DNA of 64,000 bases from Luminiphilus sp051201685 (GTDB lineage: Bacteria > Pseudomonadota > Gammaproteobacteria > Pseudomonadales > Halieaceae). The DNA lies in the NCBI RefSeq assembly GCF_051201685.1, contig NZ_CP179213.1, positions 1,302,001 through 1,366,000 on the forward strand, written 5' to 3'. Within the stretch, counting starts at the first letter, position 1. Each line of letters begins with the position of its first letter. Made by a program: the position numbers and the translations under genes. Of the stretch, positions 23,417 through 31,015 are shown piece by piece. The notes beneath the pieces were generated by a model. The model made no database searches. It was not told where the DNA came from and saw nothing but the letters and a program-made list of their open reading frames with translations.

Positions 23417-24581
23417 TGGTGGCGCGCCAAAAATTTACAAGGGCGGGAGCAGCCTCTCCGTCATATAACCCCCAATCGTTATCACTTTCATAACGTTCGA
23501 GCTGTCCTTCCACTTGCCATTCGCCAATCTGAATAGAGCTTCTCAGCCCAACAGTAAAGGCGCCATAGGACGACAGTCTAAAATCATCGGCATAAAACTC
23601 TTCGTCTAAATCAGCGATAACGCTGAAAAAATCAGCCTCTCTTTGGCTGTAATAGCGCAGGTAAGGTGTAATTGCGAAGCGTTCAAAATTTTGATGCCAA
23701 GCCACCTCGGCAGTATGGGAGTCAGTGCCCCAATCGTCAGAGTAATAGCGGTAGTCAATTTGCAGGGCACCTTGAGCCTCTGGAAAGAACTTTCGATAAC
23801 CGCCACTAAGCGCCGTGCGGCTGTGTTCATCGGGGCGCGCATCAAACAGCTTGTAAGGGTCAGACAGATAGCCTTCGCTATAGGTGTAACCCAGGCCAAT
23901 GCGGACGATCGCGGTGCTAGACAGAATTTGGCTGACGCCAAAGTAGACCGAGGCCGTGTCAATGTCTTCACGGTCGATAAATACGGGGATGTTGCCGTTT
24001 ACGGGCTCGACCCTGTCGTTCGAGGTGCTTGCCGAAGCCGACCAAGTTCTTGAATTGTCACTGCTGTTCCAAGCCACGTCGAATGCGAGAGCAAAGGCCT
24101 CGTAGTCGTCTTCCTTGGAGTGCGTCACGTTGAAACCGGCGTTGCCATCAGCCCAGAAGTAACGCGTGGTAGCACCCACTTCAACGCGATTATCGTAGAT
24201 ACTCGCACCGCTCATTATAACGCCGGGCTGACCATCGACTTGAGTTCCGACAAACCATGGCGATGCGCCGCTCATCGAGTCGTTTTGAACATCAACAGCA
24301 ATAGACCAACTCGAGCCTATGGGCGCCTCGATCCAGAGCTGTGTGACATCAATGTCGTAACGGCCGCGTGCTCCGGCAATAAAGTTATCTGTGGACAGGT
24401 TGTCCTCGCTATAGTGGCTATAGCGCAATCCCACCTCGGTGAACTCTGGGGGCGCATCGGCATAGGTGTTGTGGTAGGCGGGCAGAGCAGCCACAGCGGC
24501 GCCCAAGGTTCTTACCAATGGCGATTGTTTGATTGTCGAGGCCGAGTGCTCACTGTTTTGGCCGCTACTAATTACAGCCAC
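23391..24581 (-). CDS. DUF3570 outer-membrane beta-barrel protein
   Basis: The 396-residue product is a predicted outer-membrane beta-barrel of DUF3570. It shows alternating aromatic strands (GLRYSHYSEDN, ALQIDYRYYSDDWG, ITPYLRYYSQRE, VEGQLERYESDNDWG) and ends in a typical barrel C-terminus, GISWRFD, with terminal aromatic. The motif DSMSGAS (residues about 101-107, bases 24261-24281) and a second SGAS (24201-24212) resemble the D-x-x-S/T-G-A-S/T site used by ApbE. I start at GTG 24581 because AGGAGG (24587-24592) sits 5 bases upstream; the frame stays open to 24686, but that part overlaps DUF4266. The N-terminus then has only a weak signal-like stretch. It overlaps DUF4266 by 14 bases. Confidence 0.85.
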   Translation of the reverse strand: MAVISSGQNSEHSASTIKQSPLVRTLGAAVAALPAYHNTYADAPPEFTEVGLRYSHYSEDNLSTDNFIAGARGRYDIDVTQLWIEAPIGSSWSIAVDVQNDSMSGASPWFVGTQVDGQPGVIMSGASIYDNRVEVGATTRYFWADGNAGFNVTHSKEDDYEAFALAFDVAWNSSDNSRTWSASASTSNDRVEPVNGNIPVFIDREDIDTASVYFGVSQILSSTAIVRIGLGYTYSEGYLSDPYKLFDARPDEHSRTALSGGYRKFFPEAQGALQIDYRYYSDDWGTDSHTAEVAWHQNFERFAITPYLRYYSQREADFFSVIADLDEEFYADDFRLSSYGAFTVGLRSSIQIGEWQVEGQLERYESDNDWGLYDGEAAPALVNFWRATIGISWRFD

Positions 24582-24840
24582 AACCACCTCCTGCAGCACC
24601 GTTACCCCCAGAGGATGCCTCCTTGCTGGTATAAACGTGGCCCTTAAATTTAGCCTCGCGGGTGCTCGATTGCCATTGCATAGCATCCTCTGCGAGGTAT
24701 CCGCGCTCCCACGCAGCCACGGGTTCGAGACCCGAACAACCGGTTATTCCAGTAAGAGCAAAAAGACAAAAAAACCGGTAGGTCTTTAGAGTTTTATTCT
24801 TCCAGAAGCTGCAGAATTTCAGCGCGCAGTGCATCCTCAT
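24568..24840 (-). CDS. DUF4266 small lipoprotein with Gly/Cys C-terminal tail
   Basis: This 90-residue protein has a lipoprotein signal ending LTGITGC, so Cys35 would be acylated. The mature part (about 56 residues) contains the DUF4266 hallmark WERGYLAEDAM and ends in a glycine-rich tail GGNGAAGGGCGCN with two cysteines. Function is unknown. The tail looks suited to metal binding, disulfides or modification; this is inference. The start is within the 3' end of the TlpA gene (overlap 47 bases), since no standard start codon occurs after the TlpA stop and before the hydrophobic core. Codons of the Gly tail double as the ribosome site of the next gene. Confidence 0.82.
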   Translation of the reverse strand: MRMHCALKFCSFWKNKTLKTYRFFCLFALTGITGCSGLEPVAAWERGYLAEDAMQWQSSTREAKFKGHVYTSKEASSGGNGAAGGGCGCN

Positions 24841-25321
24841 CTCCTCGTTTAAACCCTACGTGCACTGCCCTAACGCGACCTTCGCGATCGATTAAGTAAC
24901 CCGACGGCATGCCGTTGACGGCGTAGGCCTTGGGTACGCTGCCTTCGGTGTCAATGGCAACTGGATACGTCACCGGGTAGCGCGCCAAGAAGTCCCACGC
25001 ATCTTCCTCGACCACATCAACACTGATCGCGGTGACCTTAAGACCCATCGGAGCGAGTTCCTGATAGATTTCGTCGAGTGCGGGCAGAGACAAACGGCAG
25101 GGGCCGCACCACGAAGCCCAGAAATCGAGGTAGGTGACGTTTCCTTTGTAACTTGCCAGTGAAATAGCACCCTCGGCATTAGCGATGGCAGGCAAGCTGA
25201 ATTCCGGTGCTGCTATGGCGTCTTGCTTTGTTGTGGGGTCACTGTGTGCACCAACTGCGAACACAGCGCATAGTAAAAAAGCGCTAAACGCTTTTACGAG
25301 TTGGGTGGTGAGCTTGAGCAT
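24794..25321 (-). CDS. TlpA/ResA-type periplasmic thioredoxin
   Basis: The 175-residue exported thioredoxin-fold protein has a signal peptide (residues 1-26, LLCAVFAVGAHS end). The redox site WCGPC has C72 and C75 and is preceded by YLDFWAS. The TlpA-type insertion and cis-Pro region GMPSGYLIDREGRV are present. Such proteins reduce specific disulfides in the envelope, for example in cytochrome or copper-site assembly. It heads the operon TlpA-DUF4266-DUF3570-ApbE-DCC, so keeping the two cysteines of the DUF4266 tail reduced is a reasonable guess. No membrane anchor beyond the signal peptide is evident. Confidence 0.88.
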   Translation of the reverse strand: MLKLTTQLVKAFSAFLLCAVFAVGAHSDPTTKQDAIAAPEFSLPAIANAEGAISLASYKGNVTYLDFWASWCGPCRLSLPALDEIYQELAPMGLKVTAISVDVVEEDAWDFLARYPVTYPVAIDTEGSVPKAYAVNGMPSGYLIDREGRVRAVHVGFKRGDEDALRAEILQLLEE

Positions 25322-25683
25322 TCGAGACCCCTCAATAGCAAAGCAAACAGTTTACAACATTGAGTGGCTTTTACTCGGGGAAATTGATGTTGGATTTTAC
25401 TGTCCTGCGTGTCGATTCTATGGTGTAAATTGAGAGCGACCCACCTTTCAATGGTATTATTAATCGGCTTTAACAGCCCAGAGTACTTGAGCTTTCTTTT
25501 TGTAGTTGCCTCTGGGACGGTGTTATTCTGCGTGCGCAGCCTGCGTGTCTCGTGTCGGTGAGCCCAAACAGACAAAGGCGACACCAACGTAGCTGCGGAG
25601 AATTTATGGGCCTAACGTGGATTCACTCCAATGTGGTACCAACGAGTGACGACAAGGTTTCGCAGCTTCAGTAACGGTTAGCG
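25322..25683. other. Intergenic region between divergent tlpA-like and fimT operons
   Basis: No gene is supported in these 362 bases. The stretch is relatively AT-rich, and must contain the promoters of both divergent operons. TTTACT (about 25395-25400), 17 bases, then TATGGT is one weak sigma-70 candidate pointing to fimT. No clear sigma-54 site or repeat was seen. Confidence 0.4.
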
Positions 25684-26208
25684 GTGGGGAATTTGCTGAA
25701 AAGAAGCTTCACAGGTTTCACCTTGGTAGAGTTAATGGTGGCATTAGTTGTCGTGGCTATTCTTATCTCTATTGCAGCACCCTCTTTTCAGGGGTTGATT
25801 CAGCAACAGCGACTTAAAGCGGTCACTGAAACGTTGCTGGCTGATATGCGCACCGCTCGATCAGAGGCATTGGCTTTAGGTCTTAGTGGTAGTGTGACGG
25901 TTGCCTTCAGTTATGCTTCATCTGGGCAAGTCTGGTCTTACTCGATTACCAATACAGGCACCATGCCCACGGTGACTAGATCCCATAGCGACTACGCAGG
26001 CGGCATTACGGCTACTATTACGGGTTGGGGGGCCTCCTCTAGCGCTGCGTCGTTTTCGATTTCCCCTGTAAGAAGTTTAAGCTCTAGTGGTGCAGGAACG
26101 ATTACTTTTGCCCTAGAAAGCTTAAGTGTTAAAATCGAGCGAAATTTGCTAGGCGGAGTTTTTGTTTGCTCCGCCAATGGAGACCTGGGGTACAGCACAT
26201 GCACCTAG
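25684..26208 (+). CDS. fimT: Minor type IV pilin FimT/GspH family
   Basis: This 174-residue prepilin has a short basic leader and the prepilin peptidase site before FTLVELMVALVVVAILISIAAPSF, with the conserved Glu5 of the mature helix. The C-terminal domain has the GspH/FimT layout, including TLLADMRTARSEALALG and an end rich in Ser/Gly. FimT-type minor pilins help prime type IV pilus assembly and can bind DNA in competent species. GTG at 25684 is used. It is the first gene of the fimT-pilW-pilX-pilV run and overlaps pilW by 10 bases. Confidence 0.85.
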   Translation: MGNLLKRSFTGFTLVELMVALVVVAILISIAAPSFQGLIQQQRLKAVTETLLADMRTARSEALALGLSGSVTVAFSYASSGQVWSYSITNTGTMPTVTRSHSDYAGGITATITGWGASSSAASFSISPVRSLSSSGAGTITFALESLSVKIERNLLGGVFVCSANGDLGYSTCT

Positions 26209-27083
26209 ATAAGGGCTGTAGACATTTTGTGCTTGGGCGATTCGCGGGCTTCAGTTTGACTGAACTGATGATAACCATAGCGATAGGCAGTTTCATTGCT
26301 TTGGCTGGGTCTACCTTTTACGTGACGACAGTGGGTTCCGGGAAAGACATTTTTGATTCCGCAAAGCGCACAGAACAGTTGTATGCGCCCATCACTTCCT
26401 TATCAAATGATATACGTCGCGCCGGTTTTCGAGGGTTGCCCTCGGCATTAACCGCCTATCTAGTAACAACCCAAGGCAGTGGTGCGTCGACGACGGGTGA
26501 TGAGGGAGATTTCCCGGCCGTCGAATTTGGCACGACAGGGGTGCCTTCATCGGTAGGGGCGACTGCTGAGTGCGTGCTCGTATCATATGTTCGCGACCAC
26601 AATTGTGTGTCAGGTGACGCGAGTAACTTTACGGCCTGCGCGTCCGTGGCCGTTGGGGTGGCAGTACCCTTGCATCATCGTTTTGGCTATCGGTTACAGT
26701 CACACGTACTGGAGGCTACGGTGGTCGTACACCCTAACGAATATTCTGCTTCGGCACCCAGTAATTCAGGCTGTGACGCTTCTGGTGCATCCTCTGCCTG
26801 GGTGCCTGTTACCAAGTTAAGTGATGTCTTTGTCGATACCTTCACAGTGCATCTCATGGATCAAGATTCAGCCGACGGAGACAATGGTGACGTCATTTCG
26901 GATCTTGCGGTCTGTGGAACCACATCGCTGTCTTGTCGTATTGATCGGCTTTACAAAATAACGCTCTGTGCATATTCGGAAAATACCGATGGTTTGTGTG
27001 CCAGTAATCCTGAAAATAAGATTGAGACTGAAATCTTCGCTAAGCCCCGAAATGCGGTTCTCATTCAGAAGGCGGCGTCATGA
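26199..27083 (+). CDS. pilW: Minor type IV pilin PilW
   Basis: The 294-residue protein has a prepilin N-terminus, RFAGFSLTELMITIAIGSFIALAGSTFY, with cleavage expected after the Gly. The following helix SAKRTEQLYAPITSLSNDIRRAGFRG is typical of PilW, where IRRAGF(R/W)G is a strong marker. Six or more cysteines in the globular part (for example CVLVSYVRDHNC and CGTTSLSCRIDRLY) probably form disulfides. PilW, PilV and PilX form the priming/tip complex of the type IV pilus. ATG 26199 overlaps fimT; a longer frame from 26166 lies inside fimT and is unlikely. It overlaps pilX by ATGA. Confidence 0.87.
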   Translation: MHLDKGCRHFVLGRFAGFSLTELMITIAIGSFIALAGSTFYVTTVGSGKDIFDSAKRTEQLYAPITSLSNDIRRAGFRGLPSALTAYLVTTQGSGASTTGDEGDFPAVEFGTTGVPSSVGATAECVLVSYVRDHNCVSGDASNFTACASVAVGVAVPLHHRFGYRLQSHVLEATVVVHPNEYSASAPSNSGCDASGASSAWVPVTKLSDVFVDTFTVHLMDQDSADGDNGDVISDLAVCGTTSLSCRIDRLYKITLCAYSENTDGLCASNPENKIETEIFAKPRNAVLIQKAAS

Positions 27084-28330
27084 AGTTAAGTCGTCGCAAC
27101 GGTAGTCCCAAGCTTATATACCCCCAGCAGGGTGCCTACACCATATTTTTCGTCGCCATTTTGGGATTGCTAACCTTGCTGGCTGTTCGGAGCATGACCA
27201 CATCCACCGCTGACTCGGTGCGCTTAACAACTAACACACATAGTTCTAGCGAGGCTTTTTTGGCTGCGGAAGAAGCGATGGCTTCGGGCATGGAGTGGTT
27301 GGCCGTAGCCGGTAATACCTACACATCAGCTCTTTGGCCCAATTCTGCTCGACAGGTTGGCTCGCCAATGTCATTCCCCGTGGTCAATATGGGTGGGCTG
27401 AACGGCAATCGTGACTACACGATGTCTTTTGGCTTTGAGGTAGATCCGGACGGTGGTCCTTTAATAAAAGTTGTTGGACGTGCCGTGAACGGTGTGCAGC
27501 AAAGCGCAACGGTGAGTCAATGGGTGAGCCTTAACACGCTTTTGCAGCCTACGGCGTTGGACGCTCCACTGATGATTAGTGGGTGCCTGAGCAACGTGAC
27601 CGGGACGCCAGATATTTTCTCGCAAAAAGACAGTGGCACTGACTACGTTACGTTGTCGAGGGGTAGCACTTATAGCGCTAGTAACAGCAACTGTCCCACT
27701 AGCTATGGAACCCTAAATAATGGCGGCGGTAGTACCCAATCAGCTGAAGCCATTAATGTCGTGGTCAACAGCGGGGGGGATTTATGGAATCAAATCTTTA
27801 CAGAAACGCGAGACTGGTTTGAGGAAAACGTAGATAACCTCGCTAACGTGCACCTGATTGACGCAACAAGTGGTGATGTACCGTTTGGTTCTAACGGTTT
27901 CACTTGGAGTGCTCTTTCTCTGTTCGGGGGTGGTACTGGCTTTAATAACCAGGCGATTAATAATGGCGCTTGGTTTGGAAACTCCTACGGTACCTTAGAC
28001 GACCCTGCCATCGTGGTTATTCGTGGTTGTCCCGGGAATGATATGCTCGCCAGGGCAGCCGGCAATGACATCGGATCCAATGGCTATAAATTTGTGGGCC
28101 TGGTGTTTATTGAAGCTGCCAGCAATCCGGAGGCCGGTACTCTGCAATGCGACGCATCTGGATGGCATCGACTTAAAGTTTTGGGAACACTAGTCATTAA
28201 TGGCGATATGACGAAATTAGGGCGACAGCCTGAAATCATCTCTGCTGAACGCGGAGGAATTACTACCAGCGCATTTCCCGTTAGCGGAGTGTACGCTTCC
28301 GCTGGTTCCTGGACGATTCAAGGAGATTGA
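27080..28330 (+). CDS. pilX: Minor type IV pilin-associated protein PilX
   Basis: This 416-residue protein begins with a basic leader and then QQGAYTIFFVAILGLLTLLAVRSMTTSTADSVR. That is the PilX-type N-terminal helix, in which the prepilin-like motif is degenerate (GAYT rather than GFTL). The segment SSEAFLAAEEAMASGMEWL matches PilX helices that carry a conserved Glu. It is longer than usual PilX (about 160-200 residues): a Gly/Asn/Ser-rich domain of about 270 extra residues ends near FVGLVFIEAASNPEAGTLQCDASG. ATG overlaps pilW, and pilV begins one base after the stop. Confidence 0.8.
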   Translation: MKLSRRNGSPKLIYPQQGAYTIFFVAILGLLTLLAVRSMTTSTADSVRLTTNTHSSSEAFLAAEEAMASGMEWLAVAGNTYTSALWPNSARQVGSPMSFPVVNMGGLNGNRDYTMSFGFEVDPDGGPLIKVVGRAVNGVQQSATVSQWVSLNTLLQPTALDAPLMISGCLSNVTGTPDIFSQKDSGTDYVTLSRGSTYSASNSNCPTSYGTLNNGGGSTQSAEAINVVVNSGGDLWNQIFTETRDWFEENVDNLANVHLIDATSGDVPFGSNGFTWSALSLFGGGTGFNNQAINNGAWFGNSYGTLDDPAIVVIRGCPGNDMLARAAGNDIGSNGYKFVGLVFIEAASNPEAGTLQCDASGWHRLKVLGTLVINGDMTKLGRQPEIISAERGGITTSAFPVSGVYASAGSWTIQGD

Positions 28331-28331
28331 C

Positions 28332-29324
28332 GTGGCCAAGACAAAACAACCAAAGCAGCGGGGTATGGGATTTGTGGAGGTTCTCGTGGCCTCTGCCATT
28401 CTTGCGTTGACGGTCGCCGGGTCAGTCACACTTTTGGGCGGTTGGACTCAAACCATGTCTGAGGTTCGAAATCGAACTGATGGTCTGGTTCGACTTATGT
28501 CGGTAATGGATATTGGTAAGCACGATTCCGCGCGTATTTCTGACCCTGATGATCCGTTTGTGTCCAGTGCTATGACAGCGACTCAAAGCGTGGGAGATTT
28601 TCAGTTAACCAACGTTACCGTTACCCCGGGTACTAATCGAGATAAGTTTTCTGCATCCATTGAATGGGAGAGTCCCTATGAGTCGGGAGGTGGAAACTCA
28701 AATTTTGGCCTTGAGTCTTACAGTCCTAAGCGCAATGGTTTTGTTGGAATTAGTACTCCTACAACGCCAGTTTGTTCGGGGTCGAGCTGTGATGACGACG
28801 ACAGTTGTCTGACGAAGAGTGGTACACAAGGCAAAGGCGCAGCTGATAAAAACGGAAACTGCGTAGAAGATACGAGCAGCACGAGCAGCACGAAGAGTGC
28901 CAGTAGTACTAGCAGTACAAGCAGTACGAGCAGTACAAGTAGCTGTAATAATCCAAACTTGAGCCTCGCTAACAACTGGTCAACCAGTGAGGCAGTAGGC
29001 TCTTACCATCAGTTAAATCCAAGTTTTAATGGAAGTTTGACAGTTTTCTACTCGAGTGCAAACGAAGCGCGCTGCACAGTTAACAGCGACGGTTGGATAT
29101 ACTTCGTAAGCAGTGGAACGTGCAGCGTTACCGCGAGCACCTCAGCGACCAGCGGTTACTGTGCCGGTTCAGCTATTGCAAATATTACTGTCGGTGGAAC
29201 GTCTTGTGCGGTGCTGAGCAAAAGCAAGTGGAAAGTGGACAGCAAAGATTCTGGCTGCGATTGTGTTGCGGTTGACAAGTCAACGGGATCTATCACTCAA
29301 AAGACCACCAAGAGTTGTCCTTAA
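28332..29324 (+). CDS. pilV: PilV-like minor pilin fused to repeat linker and Ig-like domain
   Basis: The 330-residue protein starts with GTG and has the prepilin motif QRGMGFVEVLVASAILALTVAGSVTLLGGW, as in PilV. After a pilin body (to about 140) comes CSGSSCDDDDSCLTKSG, then a Ser-Ser-Thr repeat linker (about 180-204). The end is a Cys-rich domain whose SLTVFYSSANEARCTVNSDGWIYFVSSGTCSVTAS pattern resembles bacterial Ig-like (Big) domains. The extra domain is not part of ordinary PilV and suggests an exposed adhesive tip; this is inference. Base composition is more AT-rich than the flanking housekeeping genes. pilY1, which usually follows, is absent. Confidence 0.75.
   Translation: MAKTKQPKQRGMGFVEVLVASAILALTVAGSVTLLGGWTQTMSEVRNRTDGLVRLMSVMDIGKHDSARISDPDDPFVSSAMTATQSVGDFQLTNVTVTPGTNRDKFSASIEWESPYESGGGNSNFGLESYSPKRNGFVGISTPTTPVCSGSSCDDDDSCLTKSGTQGKGAADKNGNCVEDTSSTSSTKSASSTSSTSSTSSTSSCNNPNLSLANNWSTSEAVGSYHQLNPSFNGSLTVFYSSANEARCTVNSDGWIYFVSSGTCSVTASTSATSGYCAGSAIANITVGGTSCAVLSKSKWKVDSKDSGCDCVAVDKSTGSITQKTTKSCP
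28872..28943 (+). repeat. 9-base tandem repeat encoding Ser-Ser-Thr linker
   Basis: About eight imperfect copies of a 9-base unit (ACGAGCAGC and variants such as AGCAGTACA) encode SST triplets in the PilV-like protein. Changes in copy number keep the reading frame, so this would vary linker length and not switch the gene off. Confidence 0.8.
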
Positions 29325-29370
29325 TACACCCTGAAGGGCCGATTTGTACTTGTGCTGCTTCTGGTGTGTT

Positions 29371-29404
29371 TTACCAAAAATGCAAACGTTGTTTTTTCTG
29401 GTAA
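29371..29404 (+). terminator. Imperfect hairpin after the pilin operon
   Basis: TTACCA and TGGTAA flank matching A-rich and T-rich arms (AAAA/TTTT) and an inner CAA-ACG-TTG, giving a long AT-rich inverted repeat between the convergent pilV and membrane-protein genes. It may end transcription from either side. The rest of the 218-base gap shows nothing else. Confidence 0.35.
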
Positions 29405-29542
29405 GAGAGGTGGCCTAGCCGTCTTTGATTTGGTGGAAATCCTACGATGGCATGTCGAGGTGGATAAGCCGTTGGCAGCGCGCAGCTACAGGTAGCTCTT
29501 GAAAATAAATCGTGTATTCGTTTGTTAACTCGTAAATCTTGT

Positions 29543-30289
29543 TTAGCTCCAAGACAATGCAAGGTCAGGTACGCGTGTCTTCAGATAATCCAACATAAAA
29601 AAGTTCAGCAAAGCGACCCCTAGCATTTCCATGAATTCCTCAATGGAATACAACACCGCATATAACACTGAATAGCGGACGGCCTTTTGTTCGTAAACTG
29701 AGGCGCTAATCATCTCTACGCCCATTGCGCCGCCCAAAAAGATAACGGCACTGAGCACGAGCCCCCATCTAGTGCGACTCGGTAGCGCATCAAGAAATGG
29801 TGCGTAAAGCCCCGCTAATAACATGACTAAAGCGCCGTAGGGCGCTACCCACATAAAATATAAATACCCGGTTGGCGCAATCCAGCCCACGGGCGTTAGC
29901 CAGTCCTCGGTTAAAGAGCCTATGTGCTCATGGAAGGTGGTACCTTCATCGAAGGCCAAAAATAAGAAGATAAGGCTTAGTGCTCGCCAGCGCCCTACAA
30001 ATTGTGACCTGCTTGAGGCCTCGAAGTGTGCAATAAGCCCAGTTGTGACGGCAGCAGTGCTCCAGATAAGCACCGAAAAAATCGTCGGTACGTTTTGTTC
30101 AATACCGACGTTAAAATATTCTCCTATGTCATTAAGGTAGCCCGGGGCGCCCGACACCCGAGCCCAAACCGCAAAGGCACTGAATACGTGCAGTACAACA
30201 ATGATTGTGAACAAGCATTTGAAAACCTCACAGGGGTCAATGCTCAGATGCCCTGAGGGGTTGTTTTCGCCATTCATAGGGCTGCGCAT
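29543..30289 (-). CDS. Unknown polytopic membrane protein with acidic/His motifs
   Basis: I do not recognise this 248-residue protein. It has about six hydrophobic segments, starting near residue 26 (CLFTIIVVLHVFSAFAVW). Inside or at the edge of membrane segments are FDEGTTFHEHIGSL (about 112-125) and YSIEEFMEMLGVALL near the C-terminus. Conserved-looking Asp/Glu/His in helices could bind a metal or carry protons, but this is inference. ATG 30289 has GGAGG five bases upstream; an in-frame TTG at 30301 lies within that ribosome site. It follows the pilE-like gene by 75 bases on the same strand, so it may be co-transcribed. Confidence 0.75.
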   Translation of the reverse strand: MRSPMNGENNPSGHLSIDPCEVFKCLFTIIVVLHVFSAFAVWARVSGAPGYLNDIGEYFNVGIEQNVPTIFSVLIWSTAAVTTGLIAHFEASSRSQFVGRWRALSLIFLFLAFDEGTTFHEHIGSLTEDWLTPVGWIAPTGYLYFMWVAPYGALVMLLAGLYAPFLDALPSRTRWGLVLSAVIFLGGAMGVEMISASVYEQKAVRYSVLYAVLYSIEEFMEMLGVALLNFFMLDYLKTRVPDLALSWS

Positions 30290-30364
30290 GCAAACCTCCA
30301 AAGCTTAAACAAGTTATTCAACTACAGAAATGGCAAAATCTTGATCGCGGCGCGTCTACGAATT

Positions 30365-30775
30365 TTAGCGCCAGCAGTCACCATCAGCATAGCTGCCCGT
30401 CACGAGAGGTGCGCCATTTTGCACAGCGAAAGTGCCGCAGCTGTCACCCTGTTGTGTCCCGGTGGGTGTCGCTGTGGCGGTATAAGAGGTTGGCGAATTG
30501 GCGGTAACGTTGATGGTGTAGTACCCGGCTTCAGACGTGCTCGCTATGCCGTAGCTCGATGTCAGCTGTGCCAGCGTGCCGTAGCTTGTGCTGTTGCTAC
30601 GATAGCGTTCCTGAGCAATTTGCAATGCCAGCAGCGCGTTTCTCGCGTCAGCTCTGCGACTCGCTTTGACGAAATCTTGGTAGGAGGGAAGGGCTAGCGC
30701 AGTCAGTACCCCCACAATAACCACCGCAATCAGTAACTCAACGAGGGTAAACCCCAATTCGGTTTGGTTTCTCAT
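30365..30775 (-). CDS. pilE: Type IV pilin PilE-like
   Basis: This 136-residue prepilin has the N-terminus ELGFTLVELLIAVVIVGVLTALALPSYQDFV, a canonical class IVa signal and helix, with cleavage before F and Glu at position 5. The next segment, SRRADARNALLALQIAQERYRSN, is typical of PilE/ComP minor pilins. Near the end GDSCGTFAVQNG and DGDCWR supply the two cysteines of the disulfide loop. PilE-like genes usually close the fimT-pilVWXY1-E cluster, but this one is on the opposite strand and separated by an unrelated membrane protein. Confidence 0.9.
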   Translation of the reverse strand: MRNQTELGFTLVELLIAVVIVGVLTALALPSYQDFVKASRRADARNALLALQIAQERYRSNSTSYGTLAQLTSSYGIASTSEAGYYTINVTANSPTSYTATATPTGTQQGDSCGTFAVQNGAPLVTGSYADGDCWR

Positions 30776-30931
30776 CGTCGCTCATGACTCCGGTCCAAAG
30801 ACTAGACCTGATAATAGCGTAGGAGGCGCGGTAGCGTCACTCCAGTTCAGCCCAATCTAGAGGGAAATAGGTGCTGGTTACAAACGAGTGGACTGAATAG
30901 TTTTCTCTGCGAGATCAGTAGAGGGATATCA

Positions 30932-30965
30932 AAAGAGGCTCTGAGTTATCGCTCAGAGCCTCTTT
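30932..30965 (-). terminator. Strong terminator hairpin after the HMG-CoA reductase gene
   Basis: A perfect 14-bp stem (AAAGAGGCTCTGAG / CTCAGAGCCTCTTT) closes a 6-base loop. On the minus strand it is followed by TTTTGATA and lies 50 bases past the reductase stop, before the pilE-like gene. This looks like an intrinsic terminator, separating the two minus-strand operons. Confidence 0.85.
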
Positions 30966-31015
30966 GGGTTTCCCTAGAGAGCGCTTATGTAAAGCGTCCA
31001 GTCTAAGGTTTTAGA

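Noticed and set aside
24582..24686. Longer N-terminus for the DUF3570 gene
   Set aside because: It would overlap most of the DUF4266 gene in another frame; the AGGAGG before GTG 24581 gives a better start.
28872..28943. Repeat block as CRISPR or mobile element
   Set aside because: Short 9-base units without spacers, in frame inside a coding region.
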